A stretch of 64,000 bases of DNA from PUPG01 sp031323845 (GTDB taxonomy: Bacteria; Bacteroidota; Bacteroidia; Bacteroidales; UBA7960): NCBI GenBank assembly GCA_031323845.1, contig JAVIYP010000001.1, positions 91,445-155,444 on the forward strand, given 5' to 3'. A model generated the notes under the pieces. It was not told the origin of the DNA, ran no database searches, and saw only the letters and a program-made list of their open reading frames with translations. This document shows, in pieces, positions 53,481-61,017 of the stretch. The position numbers and the translations under genes are program-made. How positions within the stretch are numbered: position 1 is the first letter of the stretch; each line of letters starts with the position of its first letter.

Positions 53481-53696
53481 TGGATCGTATTGTTTTCAAA
53501 ATGCAACAACAATGTTCGATATTGCCTCAGTCTGGTAAACCGTTTCCATGTTCAACTGCAGAGAATGCATGCCGTTCTCGCGACCGCCTTTGTACAGGAC
53601 TCTGAGCAAGCTCCACATGTTGCTTGGTGAACCGATGAAAGGCATGGCTATGGCAAGGAGTGTGGGGGAGCATGAAACCTGAATCATTCCTGAACG

Positions 53697-54308
53697 CTAT
53701 TTAACCGCAATAGTTAACATTTTGGTGTCTTCGAGGTATCCTTCCAGCTGGTCGCCCGGCTCAACAGGGCCCACACCTGCGGGTGTTCCTGTAAAGATGA
53801 GGTCTCCGATCTTCAGGGTAACATATTTTGAAACATGCGCTATTAGTGCGTCGAAGGGATGGATCATGTAAACCGAACTGCTTTGCTGCACGGTTGTTCC
53901 GTTCTTCTTTAATGAAAACCGGATGTCGTGGGGCTGTCTTAACGATTCAACAGGTACCATGTCGCTGATAGCCGCTGAACCGTCAAATGCTTTGGCAATC
54001 TCCCATGGATGACCCAGTTTCTGGCATTCCCTCTGTATGTCACGGGCTGTAAAATCAATACCCAGCCCGATTTCCTTATAATAAGTATGAGCAAAGCGGG
54101 GCTGTATGTGTTTGCCTACTTTGCAAATGCGCAGCACGAGTTCCAGCTCATAATGGACATTTTGGGAAAAGTCCGGAATAAAGAAAGGCAGCCCTGCCCT
54201 GATAACAGCCGTTTCGGGCTTCATGAAAAAAAGCGGCACTGTCGGTGCGGTGTTATTAAGCTCCGCAATATGATCGGCATAATTCCTTCCGATACAGATT
54301 ATTTTCAT
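53697..54308 (-). CDS. Fumarylacetoacetate hydrolase-family protein (YcgM/FAHD1-like)
   Basis: A 203-residue single-domain FAH protein. It opens MKIICIGRNYADHIAELNN. Metal ligands are in NVHYELELVLRI (Glu-x-Glu) and GLGIDFTARDIQRE, with GHPWEIAKAFDGSAAISDMV and LIFTGTPAGVGPVEPGD completing the fold. Small members act as acylpyruvate hydrolases or oxaloacetate decarboxylases. No aromatic-degradation genes are nearby, so a housekeeping role such as oxaloacetate control is more likely. It lies 4 bases after the exonuclease gene and is co-transcribed. Confidence 0.9.
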   Translation of the reverse strand: MKIICIGRNYADHIAELNNTAPTVPLFFMKPETAVIRAGLPFFIPDFSQNVHYELELVLRICKVGKHIQPRFAHTYYKEIGLGIDFTARDIQRECQKLGHPWEIAKAFDGSAAISDMVPVESLRQPHDIRFSLKKNGTTVQQSSSVYMIHPFDALIAHVSKYVTLKIGDLIFTGTPAGVGPVEPGDQLEGYLEDTKMLTIAVK

Positions 54309-54312
54309 TGGT

Positions 54313-55140
54313 TTATTCTTTGATGATCATGTTGCCCTGGTCAAGCTTGCGCAGAATGATGGATTGGATCAGCTTCTTAGTTGACAGCGGGAAATCAGCC
54401 TTCATCATCCAGTCAAAATATTGCGGCTCCTGCCTGAAAACCTCTTCCACGGTTTTGCCTTTATATTTACCGAACTTAAAGATTTCCTCGCCTTTTTTGT
54501 TATAGCCAATGTGCCCGACAAGGTCGGCGTTGCTGTGGTTGTATGAAAAATCATGAAGCGCCTGGATGTCGTTTCTGATTGGCTTCGTGATGCTGCCGTC
54601 GCGGTCTTCGAAATCGGCACCCTGGTATTTCTCAATCTGTGCGAGCAGTATTTCGTAAGTGGCTTTGGTATCGGCTTCAGCCTCGTGTGCATTGACGAGT
54701 TCCTTTCCACAATAAAACTTATAGGCCGCCCTGAGCGTTCGCGGTTCCATCTTATGAAAAATATTTTGCACGTCTACAAGCCTGCGCTTTTTAATGTCAA
54801 ACTCAATGTCGCAGCGCAGGAACTCTTCGATAAGCATGGGGATGTCAAACTTGTTTGAATTGTAACCGGCAAGGTCGCAGTGCTGAAGAAACTGGTCAAG
54901 CATCGGTGCCAGCTGTTTGAAGGTGGGCGCCTGTGCCACATCTTCGTTGCTGATGCCATGTATTTCAGTTACTTCATTAGGAATGTGCATTTCGGGATTT
55001 ACCAGCCTGGTCATGCTTTCACTGCTGCCGTTGGGATGCACTTTAAAAATGCTGATTTCAACAATACGGTCTTTGACAACATTGGTTCCGGTAGTTTCAA
55101 GGTCGAAAAAGGCGATGGGGCGGGTGAGTTGTAACTGCAT
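54313..55140 (-). CDS. DEDDh 3'-5' exonuclease (DnaQ/PolC-epsilon-like)
   Basis: A 275-residue exonuclease of the DnaQ type. Exo I is PIAFFDLETTGTN (Asp, Glu), exo II is CDLAGYNSNKFDIPML (Asp), and exo III is NAHEAEADTKATYEIL (His, Asp). After the catalytic domain (to about 175), a ~90-residue tail has EEIFKFGKYKGKTVEEVFRQ, a short module seen in other bacterial exonucleases. The ATG at 55140 (MQLQLTRPIAFFDLE) is used; an upstream ATG at 55218 would add 26 residues of unlikely sequence. The protein may proofread or trim DNA or RNA. The FAH gene follows by 4 bases. Confidence 0.9.
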   Translation of the reverse strand: MQLQLTRPIAFFDLETTGTNVVKDRIVEISIFKVHPNGSSESMTRLVNPEMHIPNEVTEIHGISNEDVAQAPTFKQLAPMLDQFLQHCDLAGYNSNKFDIPMLIEEFLRCDIEFDIKKRRLVDVQNIFHKMEPRTLRAAYKFYCGKELVNAHEAEADTKATYEILLAQIEKYQGADFEDRDGSITKPIRNDIQALHDFSYNHSNADLVGHIGYNKKGEEIFKFGKYKGKTVEEVFRQEPQYFDWMMKADFPLSTKKLIQSIILRKLDQGNMIIKE

Positions 55141-55325
55141 GTAATTTTGTTTTTTATGTATACTATTTCTTTGATGCCAGCATAGTGACGTGCCCGGCCA
55201 GATACCGGGCAGAACCACATATACACAATTCAGGCCTCATTTCCTGGATATCAGCACTCAGGCTGGGGCAGGAGAAGCTGTTTTAATCTTACACGAAAGT
55301 ACAACAATTATCTTCGACCACGGCA

Positions 55326-56651
55326 CTAAATGCTCTGGGAGGTGTCGAAATTTTCCAGGTTTTCCGATACTTTTTTAAGGAACATACCCCCGAGTGCGCC
55401 GTCAATAACCCTGTGATCACACGAAAGTGACAACATCATTCGATGCCGTATGGCTATGGTATCGCCTTCGGGCGTTTCAACAACCACCGGCTTTTTCTCA
55501 ATAACACCAACACCCAGTATGGCGACTTGCGGTTGATTGATGATGGGGGTTCCCATCAGGGCACCAAAGGTGCCAAAGTTGGTCAGCGTAAACGTGCCTC
55601 CCTGGATCTCGTCGGGTTTAAGTTTGTTAATCCGTGCGCGCTGGGTAAGGTCATTGACTTCCTTGGCAATGCCGAGAAGGCTTTTGTGGTCGGCATTTTT
55701 AATTACGGGCACTATAAGGTTTCCGTCAGGTAAGGCGGCAGCCATGCCCACGTTGATGTTTTTCCTTTTGATGATGTTGTGTCCGTCGACAGAAACATTA
55801 ACCATGGGGAATTCGCGAAGTGCTTTGGCAATGGCTTCAATAAATATGGGTGTGAAGGTAAGGCGCTCTCCTTCGCGTTCCATCAGGATTGCTTTGTTTT
55901 TGTTTCGCCAGCGAACCAGCCTGGTCATGTCTGCTTCACTGATGATGGTGATGTGTGCGGAAGTGTCGAGCGACTGCACCATATGGTCTGCGATGAGCTT
56001 GCGCATTCTGTCCATCTCCACCACCTGGTCGCCTTCAGCTGCGTAAACTTTCGGTGCAGCAGGCTTTGATGCTGAGGCAGCGGCGGCAGGTGCCTGCGCT
56101 TTCGATGGAGCAGCCGGTTTTTCCCCGCGGGTCTTTAGATAGTTCAGCAGGTCTTCCTTGGTAAGGCGTGCATTTTTTCCGGTACCTTCGATGCGATCGA
56201 GTTCCTGCATGGAAATACCTTCTTTCTGTGCTATGCTTCTTACCAGCGGCGAATAAAAACGCCCGCTTTCACTCTTGCGTTCAGGCTCCCCGGCAGCCTC
56301 TGCCTCACCGGCTTCATCGCCGGTATCAGCCGGTGCATCCGGAACTGGCACAGCTTCTTCTGCCTTACTGTCTTCCGCAGGAAGATCCTCAGCTTCCTTG
56401 CCATCTTCGCCCGCCATTTCAATGATGGCAATCACGGTTTCCACTTCAACAGTATCACCCTCTTTGAAAAGCTGTTTTTTCAGAACACCTTCCACAGGAC
56501 TGGGAATTTCAGAGTCAACTTTATCCGTGGCCAGTTCCACAATAGGATCATCAATGTCAATAGCGTCTCCGACATTCTTTAGCCATTTGGTGATTGTTGC
56601 ATCCGTGATGCTTTCGCCCAGTTTGGGCATTCTGAGTTCAAAAAGTGCCAT
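55326..56651 (-). CDS. 2-oxo acid dehydrogenase E2 (dihydrolipoamide acyltransferase)
   Basis: A 441-residue E2. The lipoyl domain (1-76) carries the lipoylated Lys in ELATDKVDSEIPSP (about 44). An Ala/Glu/Pro linker, a peripheral-subunit-binding domain (YSPLVRSIAQKEGISMQELD, about 133-172) and a second Ala-rich linker follow. The catalytic acyltransferase domain has SCDHRVIDGALGG near 410. Which acyl group it carries cannot be told: the genes for E1 and E3 are not in the window. Similarity to branched-chain E2 is my preference because of the single lipoyl domain. It is probably a single transcription unit. Confidence 0.92.
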   Translation of the reverse strand: MALFELRMPKLGESITDATITKWLKNVGDAIDIDDPIVELATDKVDSEIPSPVEGVLKKQLFKEGDTVEVETVIAIIEMAGEDGKEAEDLPAEDSKAEEAVPVPDAPADTGDEAGEAEAAGEPERKSESGRFYSPLVRSIAQKEGISMQELDRIEGTGKNARLTKEDLLNYLKTRGEKPAAPSKAQAPAAAASASKPAAPKVYAAEGDQVVEMDRMRKLIADHMVQSLDTSAHITIISEADMTRLVRWRNKNKAILMEREGERLTFTPIFIEAIAKALREFPMVNVSVDGHNIIKRKNINVGMAAALPDGNLIVPVIKNADHKSLLGIAKEVNDLTQRARINKLKPDEIQGGTFTLTNFGTFGALMGTPIINQPQVAILGVGVIEKKPVVVETPEGDTIAIRHRMMLSLSCDHRVIDGALGGMFLKKVSENLENFDTSQSI

Positions 56652-56728
56652 ATATGTTGTAATTATAAATTTTCAATACATGTTTCTTTCATTCAAACAA
56701 AAAAAGAAAGAAAAGGTTTGACAGTGTA

Positions 56729-58684
56729 TTATCTGCCCAGATATTTGTAAGCTTTAATACAGATATACAGATCATTTTCTGGTTTATAGTCTTTGGCATA
56801 CAAATTATTGAGGTTTTGCAGTGTCTCGTCCGGAAGGTTTTTGCCCCGGATGGCATCGCTTGGATAAAGCACTCCGGGTTTTATTGCCGGTAGTTTATGC
56901 ATGACAGCAACCGGGTGATAACCTACCCATGATTTTTTACTGATGAGCACTCCGAACAGGTTTTTAAGAAAACCCAGCCGGTGTCGCTGGAACAATACAT
57001 GAAAGGGCAGTGTTATCAGCAGTATCAGAGAAAAAATGATGTCAAAAAGTCGTTTGTGACGTTTGTTGCCCGGAAGGTTAATCGCGTTGACATTTACGGT
57101 GAACAGATCACCAAAGGTATCAATGCTGTTGCTGCCGATAATATACAGACTTTCGGGAGGAGCGATTTTAAAGTTAACCTGTTTCTCCTGCAGCTCCGAC
57201 ATTTGGCTGATTATTTCTTGTGAAGGCATATTCCCGGCACAAAAAATTACCTCATTGATCCTGTAGATGTCAATAATTTCATTAATCTGGTTTATGGTGC
57301 CCAGGTAGCCTTCGGAATCCGGTTTTGTTTTGCCGAGTGATGCCATCCCGATAAATGAAGTATGACCTCCCAGGCGGAGCATGTGTAAAATTCTGTCGGC
57401 TTCTTTGCCGTCACCTGCTATCAGTACTCTTTTGCTTGCCTGGCTGCTGACGTAGAGTGTTTTGTCCTTAATTAGCGTATAGATGCTGCGGCTCAGCATC
57501 ATGGAAAACAGCGCCCACAGGCTTCCCAGCAGAATAAGAGCCCTTGAAAAACGCAGGCTGATAGGAAGCAGGGCATAGATGACAAGGATGGCGATCGTGC
57601 CCCAGATGATCCCGCGCACGATCCTGAAAAGCCGAACAGGCCTGTCATAGCCTCCGCTGATATGAACCGCGGAAAGCCAGAAAATGATGTATGCCGGCAC
57701 CATAAACTGCATGAATGCAGGCGGGTAATACGGGGTTTCTGAGGCGAATACCTGGTGCCCCCAATAGTTGTTCAGGTAATAAAACCCGCCGTAAATGAGT
57801 GCTGCATCCAGTACAGGCCAGAAGATACGTCGCATGAAGCGTGAGACAATGGCCACGGAAGCCCTGAAGTAAATGGCCAGTTTTATCAGAAGGGAAAACA
57901 CACGTGCGTTTTTCTGCGAGAAATGCTTTCGGGCAAAAATGATCATTGCGTTGTAAAACACAAGCACGTAGTTAATGCTGCTCTTTTTGGTGCTTTCTCC
58001 TTTGTAGTGAATGATTCTGGCTTCAGGATAGTAATAATTGTTGTAGCCGGCCTTTATGATTCGGTGCGATAAATCAATATCTTCTCCATACATAAAAAAG
58101 TCTTCATCAAGGGCGCCGGTCTTATCCAGCACTTCTTTTCTCAGCAACATGAAAGCTCCTGAAAGCACATGTACCTTGTGGGTTTCGTTTTTATCGAGAT
58201 AGCCGAGGTGGTATTTGCCGAAGCTTTTTGAGCGCGGGAACAATGCTGAAAGTCCGAAAATTTTACTGAAAGCCACTCCGGGAGTGGGAAGCCCCCGCTT
58301 TGACTCAGGAAGGAAGCGTCCGCGTCCGTCCAGCATCTTAACGCCAAGTCCACCGGCATCCGGATGTGCATCCATAAAGCCGACTACCTTGCTCAGGGTG
58401 TCGTCTTCAACTACCGTATCAGGATTGAGCAACAGGATATACCTGCCGCTGGCTTCTTTGATGGCCTGATTGTTGGCCTTGCTGAAACCAACATTCTGTT
58501 GGTTGGCCATAAGGATAACCTGCGGAAACTTTTTCCTGACCATCTCCACAGATCCATCAACGCTTTGATTGTCAACTACAAAAACCTCCATAGCAAGATC
58601 CTTGCCCGCACTGAACACAGAATGCAGGCACTGCTCAAGGAAATACTTAACGTTGTAGTTTACGATGATTACTGAAAGCTGCAT
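56729..58684 (-). CDS. GT2 glycosyltransferase fused to a degenerate polyprenyl-phosphoglycosyltransferase
   Basis: A 651-residue membrane protein. Residues 1-230 form a GT2 GT-A domain like rhamnosyltransferases: VIIVNYNVKYFLEQCLHSV, LLLNPDTVV, and the acceptor-side EDFFMYGEDIDLSHRI. Several membrane helices follow (about 280-410), then a Rossmann-like region (KRVLIAGDGKEADRILHMLR, 425-535) as in WbaP/WcaJ enzymes. The last 108 residues start KRLFDIIFSLILL, like the PGT membrane re-entrant helix, but most of the catalytic domain is missing: only 41 residues separate KRLFD from SWVGYHP. It may glycosylate O-antigen or exopolysaccharide precursors. recR lies 4 bases upstream. Confidence 0.85.
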   Translation of the reverse strand: MQLSVIIVNYNVKYFLEQCLHSVFSAGKDLAMEVFVVDNQSVDGSVEMVRKKFPQVILMANQQNVGFSKANNQAIKEASGRYILLLNPDTVVEDDTLSKVVGFMDAHPDAGGLGVKMLDGRGRFLPESKRGLPTPGVAFSKIFGLSALFPRSKSFGKYHLGYLDKNETHKVHVLSGAFMLLRKEVLDKTGALDEDFFMYGEDIDLSHRIIKAGYNNYYYPEARIIHYKGESTKKSSINYVLVFYNAMIIFARKHFSQKNARVFSLLIKLAIYFRASVAIVSRFMRRIFWPVLDAALIYGGFYYLNNYWGHQVFASETPYYPPAFMQFMVPAYIIFWLSAVHISGGYDRPVRLFRIVRGIIWGTIAILVIYALLPISLRFSRALILLGSLWALFSMMLSRSIYTLIKDKTLYVSSQASKRVLIAGDGKEADRILHMLRLGGHTSFIGMASLGKTKPDSEGYLGTINQINEIIDIYRINEVIFCAGNMPSQEIISQMSELQEKQVNFKIAPPESLYIIGSNSIDTFGDLFTVNVNAINLPGNKRHKRLFDIIFSLILLITLPFHVLFQRHRLGFLKNLFGVLISKKSWVGYHPVAVMHKLPAIKPGVLYPSDAIRGKNLPDETLQNLNNLYAKDYKPENDLYICIKAYKYLGR

Positions 58685-58688
58685 GACC

Positions 58689-59312
58689 TTATCTGAGGGT
58701 TGTGGATTCGTAAGCCGTGCGATACACTATGGAACGCCCCAGCGTTATTTCGTCGGCATACTCCAGCTCATCTCCAATGGCGATGCCTCGGGCAATGACC
58801 GACACCTTGATGTCAAAAGGCTTGATCCGCTTGTAAAGGTAAAAATTGGTGGTGTCACCTTCCATCGTCGTGCTTAGGGCGAGAATGACTTCTTTTACCT
58901 CGCTGTTATTTTGCAGGCGGTTTTCAAGATGGCTGATGCTCAAATCATCCGGGCCAATGCCGTCAATAGGTGAAATAATACCTCCCAGCACATGGTAAAG
59001 GCCGTGATACTGACCGGTGTTTTCAATGGCGATCACATCACGCAAATCTTCTACAACACAGATCATCGATTTGTCGCGGCGCGGAGAGCTGCAAAGCTCA
59101 CAGACCGGACGATCTGAAATGTTGCAACACTCCTTGCAATACACTACCTCGCGGTGCAACTGACCGATGGCGTTCGAAAACCTCCCTACCGTTTCCGGGT
59201 CCTGCTTCAGCAGATGCAGTACCAGGCGCAGGGCAGTCTTCCTGCCAATGCCGGGCAATCGCGAAAACTCTTCAACAGCGGTTTGCAATAGTTTTGAGGA
59301 AAATGTTTCCAA
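58689..59312 (-). CDS. recR: Recombination mediator RecR
   Basis: A 207-residue RecR, near the usual ~200. The helix-hairpin-helix is EEFSRLPGIGRKTALRLVLH. The zinc finger has four Cys in YCKECCNISDRPVCELC. The Toprim domain includes ICVVEDLRDVIAIENTGQYH, LGGIISPIDGIGPDDL and the C-terminal Walker-like ARGIAIGDELEYADEITLGR. With RecO and RecF it loads RecA on gapped DNA. It is the first gene of a pair with the GT2 fusion, with a 4-base gap. A TAnnTTTG match lies 26 bases upstream. Confidence 0.97.
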   Translation of the reverse strand: METFSSKLLQTAVEEFSRLPGIGRKTALRLVLHLLKQDPETVGRFSNAIGQLHREVVYCKECCNISDRPVCELCSSPRRDKSMICVVEDLRDVIAIENTGQYHGLYHVLGGIISPIDGIGPDDLSISHLENRLQNNSEVKEVILALSTTMEGDTTNFYLYKRIKPFDIKVSVIARGIAIGDELEYADEITLGRSIVYRTAYESTTLR

Positions 59313-59338
59313 ATCGGACCGGGTTAGCGTTTAAGCGT

Positions 59339-59346
59339 CAAAGTTA
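59339..59346 (-). promoter_or_regulatory. Candidate -7 box of recR
   Basis: Read on the minus strand this is TAACTTTG (TAnnTTTG), 26 bases before the recR ATG, in the 169-base divergent gap with the symporter gene. Confidence 0.45.
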
Positions 59347-59441
59347 ATAATAATCCCAGATTAGTAATCAGAAAATCTGCCTCCCGGCCCACAGTTTTGT
59401 GGAAAAGAAACCGCCCTGGAGATATTAACGAAATCTTTGGC

Positions 59442-59449
59442 TATTTTTG
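59442..59449 (+). promoter_or_regulatory. Candidate -7 box of the sodium:solute symporter gene
   Basis: TATTTTTG (TAnnTTTG), 32 bases before the ATG at 59482. No -33 element stands out. Confidence 0.45.
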
Positions 59450-59481
59450 CCAGGTTGTTTTGCTAACGAACATCCCGCAAT

Positions 59482-60957
59482 ATGAACCCGTGGCTCATCC
59501 TGTTTTCCTTTCTCATATACACCTCTTTGATATTTCTTATATCAAGGTTGACTACCCGGAAAAAAGCCGGTAACGAAGCATACTTCCTTGGAAACAGAAA
59601 CTCCCCCTGGTATGTGGTCGCCTACGGTATGATAGGTGCTTCACTTTCCGGGGTAACGTTTATGTCGGTACCCGGACTTGTTTACAGTGAGCAATTTTCC
59701 TATATGGTCCTGGTGCTGGGTTACCTGGTTGGATACTTTGTCATCGCCAAAGTTCTGCTGCCCCTGTATTACCGTTTGAACCTGACCTCTATCTATACGT
59801 ATCTTGAACAACGCTTTGGCTTTGCATCCTACAAAACAGGAGCATTCTATTTTATCCTCTCACGCCTGATAGGCTCTTCCTTCAGGATGTTTCTCGTGGT
59901 TCTGGTGCTGCAGCGATTTGTGTTCGACGGCTGGGGAATACCCATGGGTGTTACCGTGGCACTTTTTATGACACTCATATTGCTGTATAGCTTTCAGGGC
60001 GGAATCAAAACCATTGTCTGGACAGACACCCTGCAAACCACCTTTATGATCACCGCCGTTATCATCAGTATTCTTCTTATTTCCAGTCAGCTGAACATGA
60101 GCCTTCCTGCCCTGGTCAGCGAAGCGGGTGACCGGGGATTCACCAGAATGTTCATCTTTGATCACAACGATCCGCGGTTCTTCTTAAAACAGTTCTTTGC
60201 CGGTATGTTCATAACCATTGTCATGACCGGCCTTGACCAGGATATGATGCAAAAGAACCTGAGTTGCAGGAACCTGAAAGAGGCGCAAAAGAATGTGTTA
60301 AGTTTCGGCTTCATGCTCATCCCCATTAACCTGATATTTTTATTCCTGGGGGCTGTTTTGTGGATATACGCGGGTGAAGTTGGTTTTGCCCTGGGAGTTG
60401 ATCAGACATCTGACGAGCTTTTCCCCAGTATTGCACTTCATTACCTTGGCCTGCTTGCCGGCTTGTGCTTCTTCTTTGGATTGATTTCTGCTGCTTACTC
60501 AAGTGCCGATGGCACGCTAACGGCCTTGACCACCGTTTTTGTTATCGATTTTTTGGGATTGAAACGCAGGCAGGGCATTACGGAGCAAAAGATCAAAAAG
60601 GTTCGTTACAGGGTGCATATCGCCTTTGCCCTAGTGGTGATGATGATCATTATGGGGTATGGAGCCATCAATAATGAAGCTTTGATAAGCACACTGTTTA
60701 CAGTGGCAGGTTATACGTATGGACCCTTGCTGGGGTTATATTTCTTCGGGTTGTACACCCGCTGGAAAGTCAAAGACCGCCTTGTGCCTTTGGTAGCCCT
60801 TCTTTCGCCCATGTTGAGTTATCTGCTGAGCGTTAACTCGGCAACTCTTTTCAACGGTTATCAGTTTGGTTTTGAAATCCTGATTGTGAATGGATTGTTA
60901 ACGTTTTTCGGGCTTTTTCTTATAAGAAACGGACGCAGTCAACCGGTTGGTTTGTAA
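59482..60957 (+). CDS. Sodium:solute symporter (SSS family)
   Basis: A 491-residue transporter with about 13 helices. The family start is WLILFSFLIYTSLIFLISRL, then GNEAYFLGNRNSPWYVVAYG and MIGASLSGVTFMSVPGLVYS. TM8 with Na+-site residues is FFFGLISAAYSSADGTLTAL. The LSCRNLKEAQKN segment after DMMQKN is a conserved cytoplasmic loop. The substrate is not readable: sugars, nucleosides, sialic acid and proline are all used by the family. The next gene (60 bases) is KamA-like, but that alone does not fix a substrate. Confidence 0.93.
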   Translation: MNPWLILFSFLIYTSLIFLISRLTTRKKAGNEAYFLGNRNSPWYVVAYGMIGASLSGVTFMSVPGLVYSEQFSYMVLVLGYLVGYFVIAKVLLPLYYRLNLTSIYTYLEQRFGFASYKTGAFYFILSRLIGSSFRMFLVVLVLQRFVFDGWGIPMGVTVALFMTLILLYSFQGGIKTIVWTDTLQTTFMITAVIISILLISSQLNMSLPALVSEAGDRGFTRMFIFDHNDPRFFLKQFFAGMFITIVMTGLDQDMMQKNLSCRNLKEAQKNVLSFGFMLIPINLIFLFLGAVLWIYAGEVGFALGVDQTSDELFPSIALHYLGLLAGLCFFFGLISAAYSSADGTLTALTTVFVIDFLGLKRRQGITEQKIKKVRYRVHIAFALVVMMIIMGYGAINNEALISTLFTVAGYTYGPLLGLYFFGLYTRWKVKDRLVPLVALLSPMLSYLLSVNSATLFNGYQFGFEILIVNGLLTFFGLFLIRNGRSQPVGL

Positions 60958-61017
60958 ACTATTTCGTAACTTACACCCGCATTACACCAATTTGCCCCGG
61001 ATTAAAACCATCTTACA

